A stretch of DNA of 64,000 bases. Source: Trifolium pratense (Eukaryota; Streptophyta; Magnoliopsida; Fabales; Fabaceae). Shown piece after piece: positions 1 through 9,644 of the stretch; within the stretch, counting starts at the first letter, position 1, and each line of letters begins with the position of its first letter. A program made the position numbers and the translations under genes. The stretch covers positions 2,487,501-2,551,500 of the forward strand of contig NC_060059.1 of the NCBI RefSeq assembly GCF_020283565.1, in the 5' to 3' direction. The notes beneath the pieces were generated by a model that saw only the letters and a list, made by a program, of their open reading frames with translations, did not search any database and had not been told where the DNA came from.

Positions 1-903
1 AAAGGTCTGTTTGATCTATAAAATATTATTATTTGACAACACAAGACAGAACAGTATAAGACAATTTTTTAAGTACCGAACAATTTTTTAGAGGATCTTT
101 TAAGAAAAATCTTATTGATGTTTGTCTAATATGCACAAGCGAGATAAATCTTTTATCACGTACAAACTTGCTTTCACTATTAGATCAATAAGTTTTACTA
201 TTAAATCAATATGTCACATTTTATTTAATTTAATAATGAGACTTATTAATTTGATAAAAGAAAGAAGAAAAAAAAACTTATGGATGACACAAGATGTACA
301 CTATAATTTATTTATTTTTTATCAAATTGCCCGTGATTAGTACACTATAAATTTATATAAAATGTAAATGAAAATAAATACTCCTACCTACGCAGTACAA
401 AGTTTCTTCAAATCTTAGACTTTCTCTGGCCATACGTACTATGATGATGAAATTAATTCATCTAAACCTTTTTCAGAAATTAAATCATCTTTGATTGATT
501 CATCTAGAAAAATACAGTTCATAGTTTTTCCAAATTGACCAACGAATTGTCAATGGAAGTAAACTTAGAGGCAGAGCCGCAGTCCACCGCCACAAAGTCC
601 ACAGGCAAATTGACATATGGACGTTCTACATCTATGAATAACTACAATAATAAAATAAATAAATGAAATTATATGGATGGGACCAATTGTTGTGAGGAAT
701 AATATTGTCGGTTTGCTGGAATCAATTTTAGAATTTTTGATGAATTTTATTTTTCAAAAAATGTAGTTGAATTGTTTAAATAATTTTAAAATCGACTTTT
801 TTGTTATTGAGTTGCGCATGATTAAGTCTGATTTGTTCGCTATGGGCTAGGTTGATCCATTTTTTTCCACGATATTGTTTCACTAATTTCATTTTTTATA
901 TCA
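1..903. other. AT-rich intergenic DNA, no gene seen
   Basis: Short open frames here (for example 122-340) have low-complexity AT-driven composition and no recognisable motif. I see no RNA gene or clear repeat boundary. Confidence 0.6.
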
Positions 904-1032
904 TTTTTTTTTGCTTTCACCACCAGTGTAATCTGGTTCGGGTGTCAGTTTTGACATCAAGTGGTTTCAGTCTCCTCCCGATCGCAATTACGGGGGATCG
1001 AAACATGGTTCTCCTTACCAAGTTCAGAATTA
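904..1032 (-). mobile_element. SINE-like tRNA-derived repeat (copy 1)
   Basis: Read on the minus strand, this holds a pol III B-box-like stretch (GTTTCGATCCCC) preceded by an AGTTCTGAACTTGGTAAGG head. It ends in CACCAGTGGTGAAAG-like sequence and an A-run (the plus-strand T-run at about 904-912). A related copy with the same order of blocks lies at 56611-56729. Two dispersed copies with tRNA-like promoter boxes and an A-tail fit a SINE. Target duplications were not resolved. Confidence 0.5.
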
Positions 1033-2366
1033 ACTATTGGTATTTTTTATATCACTTTAGTAAATTAGTTACTCACAAAGTATTTATTTGATAAAGTAAA
1101 ATTGAATACATGTGCAATTATTATTTACCTGAACACTGAAAATCAATTAAATTCATGTTTACAATTGAATCAAAATAATAATTTTAAAATTTTTTTAAAA
1201 AATGTTCTCCTTTTGTTAAATTTGTATATTTAAATGTGTTTTATTAATATTTTTATATTAGATAACATTTTTTAAAAACATCAAGGAGATTTTGATAGTG
1301 GGTTGGGTTAGTACACTCCAACCAATTCCTTTTATACGTGCAAAATAGACCGGAACAAAAAGATCAAATTAACTTTAGATATTTTTAAAAATCTCTAAAA
1401 AAGAATTTTTAGATTTTTTCAAAACAATTTTTTTTATTTAAAGTTTAAACAAACACACCAATACACTTTAATTGTAAGAGTTACACGTATTAAATCAACC
1501 GTCAACTTGTTAACTAATTACCTAAAGAAAAACAAAGATAAGCAGCTAGTTGGATTGATTTGGAGTACTACCACCTCAAGAGAGATTTTATGATTTACTG
1601 ATTTTTGATAAAAAAAAATGTTGGACAAACTAAACCAATCGTTTCATCAATAAAAGAGAAAATTAAGTTTTGTACCAAAAAAAAAAAGAAGAGAAAATTA
1701 AGTTGAAAAACACATCGTGCAATTACGACGACAACATTTATCGTACCATCTATCATTTTCCATAGATTTATCTATTAAGCCGATACACTTTGACAACTCT
1801 TCTACTAAGAGCTAAAAGCTAGATTTTTCAAAGTACTCAATATTGTATTTTCTTAATTTCCTAACTCATGATTCATGAAAGTCCGATTTAGTTTATACCA
1901 TGATTTTAAATTGTGTTTTGCAGCAACTATTTTAAAAAATTGAGATCTTTACAACGATATTACAACTGTAATTTTGTTTGTATTATCACTGTGTAATCCC
2001 AACCGTGCCCACATAAGTGAAGTTTACATTTCCCATTTTCTAAAATGTTTCTTGAAACTTGAAAGTATTAACAAAACAAGAGAATATCTTTTGTGTTATT
2101 AACCTTTTGTTAATTCAAAGTTAACTAAGATAAAAATAGGGTTGAATGACCAATTATTTTATCTAGAGATGAAACTCAATTACTTCCAATTAATTCGACC
2201 TTAAGTAAAGTAGTATATATACATACAAACTCAAATAAAAATGTTTATAATTAGATAGCTTCGATAAGTTAATTATTATTAGTAGTAGTAAGATTAAAAA
2301 CTACTAGTGAAATTTCATACATATATTTCTAAAATTGACATGAAAATAGTGAAATTTCATTCTTGG
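1033..2366. other. AT-rich intergenic DNA and 3' flank of the 2410 gene
   Basis: No supported coding region. The end nearest 2400 probably holds the 3'UTR of the minus-strand gene that ends at 2410, but no transcript end can be placed. Confidence 0.5.
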
Positions 2367-2409
2367 CTACCTAATCGAAGCTTTAGACTCATAAGAACAT
2401 GTTGTACTT

Positions 2410-2910
2410 CTACTCCAATTCAAACCTCTTTCCATGTACTGGAATTGGAATTTCATTTTTGAGATTCCAAATATCATCATCCCAAACAACATCACTATAA
2501 AGAGAATTAAAAGCTTCACCCATAAAATCCATATCCCAACCTGGAAACCATGTTGAACCCCATGACATTTGTTCATCTACCACACCTCCTAACCATGGCA
2601 TATACTCCTCATAATTGCAATTCATCACATTACTATTCACACCCTCCCTTATTGTTGTTGTTGTTGTTGTTGTTGCTTGTTGTGATAATTCATTCATGTC
2701 TTTGCTTTCCTTCCTCTCCATCTCTTCCTTCATCTTTTGTTCACCTTCTTTCTTTCCTTTTTTCTTTCCCATTGTTGCTACCATGTCCTCAACATTGGGA
2801 GGATTCTTGGGGGTGTTAATAGCATTATTAACACTAGCACCTCTTTGCCTCTTCATTTTGAGTCTATCTAATTTTTTGTGAGGAGAAAAAAAAAAGTACT
2901 CACAAGTCAC
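2410..2910 (-). CDS. Unrecognised small acidic/tryptophan-rich protein, single exon
   Basis: A 166-codon frame without introns. The N-terminal part is basic (KRQRG near residue 20, then a K/E-rich stretch around residues 47-75). A run of seven threonines near residue 81 is encoded by a GTT microsatellite. The last 65 residues are acidic and rich in W, D and aromatics, ending in an LKNEIPIPVHGKRFELE tail. I recognise no DNA-binding or catalytic domain. Such an acidic aromatic tail could be a transcription-activation region, but that is inference. The first ATG (2910) is about 52 nt below a TATA box on the same strand. A second in-frame ATG at codon 19 (2856) is an alternative start. It looks real because of the TATA spacing, the non-repetitive C terminus and an upstream region that is not a transposon. 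The function is unknown. Confidence 0.6.
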   Translation of the reverse strand: MTCEYFFFSPHKKLDRLKMKRQRGASVNNAINTPKNPPNVEDMVATMGKKKGKKEGEQKMKEEMERKESKDMNELSQQATTTTTTTIREGVNSNVMNCNYEEYMPWLGGVVDEQMSWGSTWFPGWDMDFMGEAFNSLYSDVVWDDDIWNLKNEIPIPVHGKRFELE

Positions 2911-2961
2911 AACATTTGTGATTATGATTAATGATGTAAAAGTATAGTGAAATTGGTGAGA

Positions 2962-2970
2962 TATTTATAG
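2962..2970 (-). promoter_or_regulatory. TATA box of the 2410-2910 gene
   Basis: The minus strand reads CTATAAATA here. A start of transcription about 30 nt downstream would lie near 2935, leaving a short leader before the ATG at 2910. Confidence 0.5.
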
Positions 2971-5014
2971 AAGAAGTTTAATTGGGTGGCTATACAAGCT
3001 AGCTAGCTACTACTAGGAAACAGAGGATAAAGGAGAACATGTTGTATGTATGTACTAAGTTGGAGTTGTGTGGTGATGTGGATGTGAGCAGTTTTGAAGA
3101 ATTTACTTGCGTTTATTTTAAGAAAATGCTTACTAGTAAAGTATAATTAAATATAGTAAAGTTATTTTAAAATTTAATATTTTTAAATGTATTTTTTTTT
3201 GGTGATTTTTTTCTTAAGTTGTGTTATGAAAATATTAGTTAGTATGACTATATTTTATATTAAGTACTGAAATATTCTCCGTGTTTCACAATAATTATCG
3301 CATTTAGTCACTTTATGTAAATTTAAAATATGATAAATAAAAGAAAGAGAAGGTTGATTTTATCAAATCGTTCATCTTTATCCATTTGATATATTTAGAT
3401 TATTATAAATAAGTTGGCCGGATTTTGAATGTAAACTTAAAGTAATGATATTTTAGAGATAAATTTTTATTGCAAATTTGATACTATTATGGATAGAAAA
3501 AGTAGATGTCAGTTTCCATGAACATAGTTTAATTGATTTGGATATTGCATTTTTTAGGTAGGGTTGTAGTTCAAATTCAATATCTTTCATTTATTTATTT
3601 TGAGAGGGAAATTTTTAGCTATTATAATACTTGACAAAAAAAAATTATTGGATTTTGGACTTCTGGTAAAATGTCATTTTGATATCTCTTTATTTTTTTT
3701 AACTTTCTATTACTCTTATATTATATTTTTTTATTTTTTATATTAATATATAATATATTTTCCATTAAAAAAAAGACTACTTAACCAAAAAAAAAGGACA
3801 AGTCATTGTATTATTTTTTTTGTAGCCGAGGGTCATAAGTTATTGTATTTTATTTTTGTTAAATAGTCTAATGATTAAAAATTTCACATTAAAAATAGAT
3901 AAATAAAATGTTAGGAGTTCAAATCAGACTCATCACGAGACACTTCTCTAATCGCAATTCAACTATTTGTTCACTCTAATTTGGAACAAAACGACAAAAT
4001 ATGCAACCCTTGGGAGAACGTAATGGGGGCAAGTACCACTATCTACCAAGTAGCTATAGCTATAGAACAAAGTCAAACCTTCATTCATCTGGCCCCGTTT
4101 CTTTTATGTGGGTCGAATGCAATGAATTATTTCGGTGAAAATGAGGTTCATACTTCATATTATTAAACTAAATTAAATTAACCAAAGCTTATCGCATTAT
4201 ATTTTTCATTTGCAGTTATCACCGTTGCCTATTCAATCACGTGACTCTGCCAACAGCTTCTGATTTGGTAGTTGCAAAACTCAACTACTACTACTACTTG
4301 CTCATTTCGTTGATTTCTGTTTTTTATTCTTTCTGAAAACTTTCCATTAATAATTAATAAATAAATGAAATGAAAGGAGAACTGTGATTTATTAACTCTG
4401 GAAGGTAAAGTAAGTCTTAAGTACTCTTAATTAAAGCAGAAGTTTCGGGAAACAGATTAGATGTAGTAGTTATTTTTCTTTGCATGCAGTCATTATATTT
4501 ATAGTCGTTCGATTTTAATCGGACAGAGTTTAAAAAGTACTACTAGTATATATATTTTGTTTTCATTTAAGAATTCTAAAATCATCGTGGTTTAATTCTA
4601 AACTAGATATCTTGATTGGACAACCATCAATATTTAACTATATGATTGCAAGGACCTGCTGACTTTACTGAATCTTGGTCTAAAGTTTCGTAAAAGAGTA
4701 GAGCTATATATTCGTCTCATAACAATTTTTTTTATAAAGTCTCATAAGTCATAACAAACTTTAATTATATGGTATATTCACAAAATTTATTTTGATTATA
4801 TATTCTTTTACTAATATATAAATGTAAATATAAATATTCCTAAAAAAAATATAAATAAAATTATTAACATATAAAACATTGTTTAATTTGTCTCAAATAT
4901 TTTAGAGGCTTTTCTCTAATTTTTAAAAATGGTATATACAGAAATTTGAACCCCCCAAAATTTTAGACGCTAGAATTAGTATATGCATGAGTTTGTACTT
5001 TAAAATTTGGTATA
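2971..5014. other. Intergenic DNA with degenerate repeats
   Basis: There is no supported gene. Around 3868-3970 is a degraded SINE-like stretch (an AGTCTAATGATTAAAAATT head, then GGAGTTCAAATCAGAC as a worn B box). Near 3270 a CTCCGTGTTTCACAATAATTA fragment resembles one end of a Stowaway element, without a partner. The open frame at 3981-4166 has no protein-like features. Confidence 0.4.
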
Positions 5015-5016
5015 TA

Positions 5017-5398
5017 CTCCCTTTGAATTCAAATATACAAGCAAAAATCAAAATATATTTGGTTTCAATTTGAACCAAATAAATTTGTTTGTTGCTTATA
5101 TCTAAGTTGAGAGTAGTAGTACAAGAGTTGGCTTTTAAACACTTTATATCGTCTCTCGAAATTCAGGACTTATTGATATGATTAAGTTCAACATTTCAAA
5201 TATGATTAAAATTTGAGCCCTCGAACATTTGAGCCAAGTCTAATAGTTCATCTCGCACCACTACCATCGAGACGAAATCAGAGAGCGTTACATATGAGCA
5301 AGAATTGAAATGAAAGTCATATTAATAGTCGACCAGATACATTAAATATACAATGAATTTAAAAGATGTATTTTGCTTATAAAGTGTTACGAAGGGAG
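5017..5398. mobile_element. Stowaway-like MITE, enlarged
   Basis: The ends are CTCCCTTTG and CGAAGGGAG, flanked on both sides by TA, as expected for Stowaway/mariner elements. The interior is about 380 bp, longer than usual. It includes unrelated sequence around 5190-5330 that may be a nested insertion. Confidence 0.45.
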
Positions 5399-5400
5399 TA

Positions 5401-6714
5401 TGTAATATGGCGCCGAAAACCAAGTGTATGGTAGATGGAACCACATGTACCAGAAGCCAAGGGATATAGGGAAGTTAAGCACATATTAGAAATCCACATT
5501 TTGAAAACAAAGGGAAAAAGAGCATATATATGTGATTAGATGACGCTATATTGCGCTACATGAGACTGGGAAACTTGTGAGCATAGCAAAGATTGTTAGA
5601 ATTAAGATTAAGTGGGGTTAAGACTTGATCACTTTTCTTAAATAGTGGTTCAAGGTTGGAGAGCAGCTAGGTGGCTGATCGATATATATGCACGACTAAT
5701 AATCTTACTTGGCAAGTTTTGAAGTCCATAAAGTTGTGTCTTCGAAAGTAAGATAAATGTGTTGGAATCTATATACACGCAACATGTGTTTCAATTTTAG
5801 AAGAAGAGAGAAAAAATATAGTGAATTCAATTATGATTTGCCGTCAAAATAATCTTAGAGTTTTAGAGAACAAATGGGTTTTTTTTTTTTTTTTTTTTTG
5901 GTATAATTTTAAAGTTGAGTAAAGGGTTATTGAGTCTCGTAGCCATAAGTAAAAGATTCGAAAAATGAGTATGTTGCATTAGAATAGAAGAGTCTTCGAT
6001 CTATATAGTGAAATGAAGAGTTAAGATCTGTATATAGATATCACATTATATGTGTGATTTTTTCTAATTAAATTCACAACACTATTGTATTGAAATCTTT
6101 TGTCTCTTGTTAAATTCACAACACTATTGTATTGAATTTTTTTGTCTCTTGTAGCTGGTGCCGAGTGCTATTGATAGTGATGTGTTATTAATTCCAAAGG
6201 CAAACCTTTTGCATGTTGTCCAAGCGGCATGCCGTCGTAGTAGTAGTGGCTTGGCTGCTGCTCACCATTCAAATGAATTTGAGATTTTTTTTCTTTTTTA
6301 TTATGATTTGTGAGTGCTGCTTTAATTGTGTCAGTTGCGTGCTTTGGATTTGCAAGAACAAGGAACATGCCTAGTCCTATACTAGGACCTGATATTCTAT
6401 ACTTTTGCATGCATGCTCATCTGTCGGCATAAAATCCAAACTATTCTGTGGGGTCTCAAGACACAATAACTATTCAAATTTGTGACAAGTAGTACTACTA
6501 AAATAATCAAGCTGGAAAGTGGATACCTTGAATTTTCTTTCATCCAACATGCCAGCAATCCAGCATGGATGTGGGATTCAAATTATACGCCGTAATTGCA
6601 TGTCACTATAGTTTACTAGTATTTTTTATAATCCGAACTTAATAACCAAATGATCCGATCATATGAAATCCGTAAACTTTTAGTAGTTGAATAACTCATG
6701 TATTGATGTATTTT
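5401..6714. other. Intergenic DNA; weak 80-codon frame at 6168-6410
   Basis: A minus-strand frame at 6168-6410 encodes 80 residues with a mildly hydrophobic start and a tail ending LELITHHYQ. I see no TATA box or family signature and do not call it a gene. A long T-run at 5881-5899 and a repeated ACAACACTATTGTATTGAA unit (about 6075-6100 and 6118-6140) are the only other structure. Confidence 0.4.
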
Positions 6715-6853
6715 TGTTAGGAGTCTCACATCGAATATTTCAAAGTATTTGATGTGATATTTAAGTCATATGTGATATTTAAGTTATGAGACTCTCTCAT
6801 CTATTGGACTAGTCTTTTGGGTTGGGCTCTCCTCATGTGCTTAAATCCTAACA
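6715..6853 (+). mobile_element. Solo LTR of a TRIM-like retrotransposon
   Basis: A 139-bp unit starting TGTTAGGAGTCTCACATCG and ending TCCTAACA, that is 5'-TG...CA-3' with short inverted ends. This resembles small plant TRIM LTRs, whose 5' end commonly reads TGTTAG...TCCCACATCG. No primer-binding site or internal region follows. It is immediately followed by an inverted partial copy (6854-6907). Confidence 0.55.
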
Positions 6854-6907
6854 ATTCTTAAATACCACATCAAGCACTTTGAAATACTCGATGTGAGACT
6901 CTTAACA
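6854..6907 (-). repeat. Inverted partial copy of the adjacent TRIM-like LTR
   Basis: The minus strand starts TGTTAAGAGTCTCACATCGA and continues TATTTCAAAGTGCTTGATGTG, closely matching the first 45 bases of the LTR at 6715. The two therefore lie head to head in opposite orientation. Confidence 0.6.
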
Positions 6908-8540
6908 ATTTTCTTTACGTTTGTTTTTTTTTTAAAGAATAAAAACATCTAAAATATTTGACACTTCTTTATTCACGACATGAACAAATTAACTTAAGCA
7001 TTTTGATCATCTTAAGCATGTTGTCAAGAGGTTTAATTCCTGACTCATGTGTATGAAAAAATTCAGTTAAGAGGAAATAATTCATCTTGTATGTCCATAA
7101 GTTTTTCTGCGAAGATTAGACATCGTTAATGACAGTGAAACTTTGTATCAATAGTAATTAAAAATAAAAGAATTAAAGAGAACATAAATCATTGCAAACG
7201 ATTATTGGATAGGACATACCGACGTACGAAGGGTTGGAAATTACTATTGGATCCAATTATGCGGTGGAAATATAACGGTGTCAATTTGATTGCTAAATTA
7301 TGTTACTATTGTAGTGACTAGTACTCCCTACATAAGTGCACAACCACAATAGATGCTTTCAACCAAGTTGCGCCACATTGTCCAACGAACGTGGAGATTG
7401 TTTCCTATACTCTACTTGTTGTTGTCTTGTGAATCACTCACTCACTAGTTGTTGAGTCTTTGAAAATGATATGTGGTGCTCATTTGACAGCAATTGTAAT
7501 ATTCCAATTTTACATCATCCGTTGTTCTTATGATCTCCGACTATCTTTCGGTTTTGGTCAATGGTCCATATAGTGCTGGAGCACAATATCCCAATGTGCT
7601 TAGTGTTCTTGTTATCCTCTACTACTTTCTAAGAGAAGAAAGTAGTAATGAGTATAATTCAGTCAATAGATTAGTAAAATTTGATTAACAGTTGTTTAAT
7701 TTATAATTTGGATTTCTTTAAACGATTCATCTTTAACTGAAATTCGTTAAATATTTTAACTCAATTGATAATTTTAGTATCGTAGTGTTTAAGGATAGGT
7801 TTGTAAAGATTTAGAGGAATAACTATTTTCTTTTTAAATTTAAAATAGATTGCATTTTAATTGGTGATATTGTCATGGGGGAGCATATCAACATCTGATT
7901 TAAATCATGTGGTTGCCGATCCTATGAAGGACGTTTCATGTTTTTCATTGGGCCTCCAAGGTAGTATAGTTCTATTTGAATGGACCTTGGCCCAATTCAA
8001 AACAAAACTCTATAGGCGAAGAGTTTGAGGCTCCCTGAATTGCTCCCAAACCTCCCAAAATACTCTCAATTTGGATTAGGATGTTTTGTATCCAGAAGCA
8101 TATAATCCATTCAGAATCTAGAATTCGAAAACGGAGAGATTCAGAACGCAGATTCTGAAATACTGTTTAGGAACAAAAACACAACAACTCAGAAACTTAA
8201 ACACAGGAATGTAGTAAAAGCAGAAAAGGTTTTTTTCTTTTTTTTCACATACAACTTTTAAAATAGTTAATCGATAAAATTATTCATGAATCAACAATAA
8301 AAAATGACCCAAGAATAATTGTGTAAGTTTAGAGGCCTGAGAGCAATATAGAAGGTCAGAAAAGCAATTTTTGAATGTTTTTCACTGGGCTTTCAAGGTA
8401 GTATAGTCCTATTTGAATAGAAAGCTAAGCTGCTTTTTAGGGCCTCCCTTCATTGCTTCCAGGCCCCCCTGTTCTGACAAAAATGCCCGGGATTCGGATT
8501 ATAAATTCCGAAATTGTGCAAGATTGAAACATAAATTCCG
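6908..8540. other. Intergenic DNA with a duplicated 47-bp unit
   Basis: No gene seen. A unit beginning ATGTTTTTCA and containing AAGGTAGTATAG occurs at 7938-7984 and again at 8375-8421 in direct orientation. Similar GGCTCCCTGAATTGC / GGCCTCCCTTCATTGC stretches follow both. These may be terminal repeats of a decayed element. Confidence 0.45.
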
Positions 8541-8834
8541 AAATTGCTTCTTTCTATCCCTGCAATTCTTAAGCTTGCTGATGGTCTTAACATTTCTGTG
8601 AAATCAGTGAGATACACTCGCGGAAGCTTCATTTTCCTTGGTGCTCAATCGTTCCCTCATCAAAGCTTTTCCGAGGAAGTTGCTATTCTTGACAGCTATG
8701 TTGGCAAAGTGGGTTCTGGTAGCCAAGCTTACATGATGGGGTATGAGTTATGACTATGAAGAGAAATCTATGAACTTGTTGAAAGGGTTTTAGCATGTTT
8801 CAATCCCGCTGAGTTTTCTGTTGCTTCACCGTGA
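8541..8834 (+). pseudogene. Truncated S-adenosylmethionine decarboxylase pseudogene, internally deleted
   Basis: The frame from 8544 reads [15 protein letters not shown], then [29 protein letters not shown] and [10 protein letters not shown]. This matches the middle of plant AdoMet decarboxylase (the polyamine enzyme that makes decarboxylated AdoMet), after the pro-enzyme cleavage site. Directly after MMG the same frame shows GY, two stop codons (8751 and 8757), then YELVERVLACFNPAEFSVA, which matches the enzyme's C-terminal region. About 150 residues between the two blocks are missing, as is the whole N terminus with the self-cleavage Glu-Ser site. No function as an enzyme is possible. It lies about 230 bp upstream of the copia element. 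A processed copy or a fragment carried by a mobile element are both possible. Confidence 0.8.
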
Positions 8835-9070
8835 AATCAATTTATGGAACCACACACCCTTCTCCATGAAATCAGTGTTTCGGATCATGCGAACCGAATC
8901 TTTCCATTTTCTGAACCGAGTCCTTCCGTTTTCGGATCCTAGGTTCCGAACGTGATTAACTTCGGAACACACTTCCGAAGGACACTATTCACTTATGTAA
9001 CCAAAGGAAAGCAAATTTTAACAAATTCTGAGTATAGAAGAACAACCCAAAAACTCAATGTTGTTGAAAG

Positions 9071-9535
9071 TGTTAAGAAAGTGGTTAATTCATCTTGAAA
9101 TTTGTTTTTAGGTGTTGTTAGAGTTAGTTACAACAACTTGTTAGTTAAAGTTTGTTAGTAACTAACTAAGTAGTTAGGGAATTAGTTTAGGCCTAAGGGA
9201 TGAGCTGACTTGTTGCATAAGCCACCCTATATAAAGTGCAACTAGTGCATTATATTGCAAAAAAATCAATTCAATTTTCTGGCCCATTAAGGATGAATAA
9301 AATCTCTATTTTCCCTAAGTCTTTCATGTTCAGTTGTTAATCAATTCATCAAGAAACTTGTTCATCTTGTATATAGCAGTTTCTGCAAAACTGCTAGTTT
9401 GCCCACAGTCAAGCCTGCGTGCCTGCTGAGCTTGCCTGCAACCATCCTCTGAAGTGCAACAGAGTCAGAGGCAACACATCCTCTGAACCGTGCATCCTCT
9501 GAACCAAGCAAACTCTTGCTTCTGCTGCGCCAACA
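9071..9535 (+). repeat. 5' LTR of the copia element
   Basis: 465 bp, TG...CA. It contains a TATATAAA box at 9228-9235 that is the likely promoter, and AATAAA near 9297 that may serve as a polyadenylation signal. Its downstream part carries a repeated CATCCTCTGAA motif (three times between about 9444 and 9503). Confidence 0.95.
9228..9235 (+). promoter_or_regulatory. LTR TATA box
   Basis: TATATAAA inside the 5' LTR; an identical box lies in the 3' LTR at 13892-13899. Transcription would begin about 30 nt downstream. Confidence 0.6.
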
Positions 9536-9537
9536 AT

Positions 9538-9551
9538 TGGCATCAAGAGCC
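9538..9551 (+). other. Primer-binding site of the copia element
   Basis: Two bases after the LTR the sequence reads TGGCATCAAGAGCC. This is a diverged form of the usual TGGTATCAGAGC complement of initiator tRNA-Met, with one extra A. The divergence may weaken priming or reflect another tRNA. Confidence 0.6.
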
Positions 9552-9644
9552 TGGTTCAATCACAGGTAACAAGAGTAAATTGTGAAGGAATCAAGTGGAG
9601 AAACACAAAGTGAGCTGTGTAGATTGATTTCTTGAAAATTCAAG

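Noticed and set aside
2550..2881. Leucine/valine-rich frames on the plus strand
   Set aside because: They are the reverse reading of the GTT repeat and coding sequence of the minus-strand gene at 2410-2910.
6168..6410. Small secreted or signalling peptide gene
   Set aside because: The N terminus is only mildly hydrophobic, with no cleavage site, TATA box or family motif.
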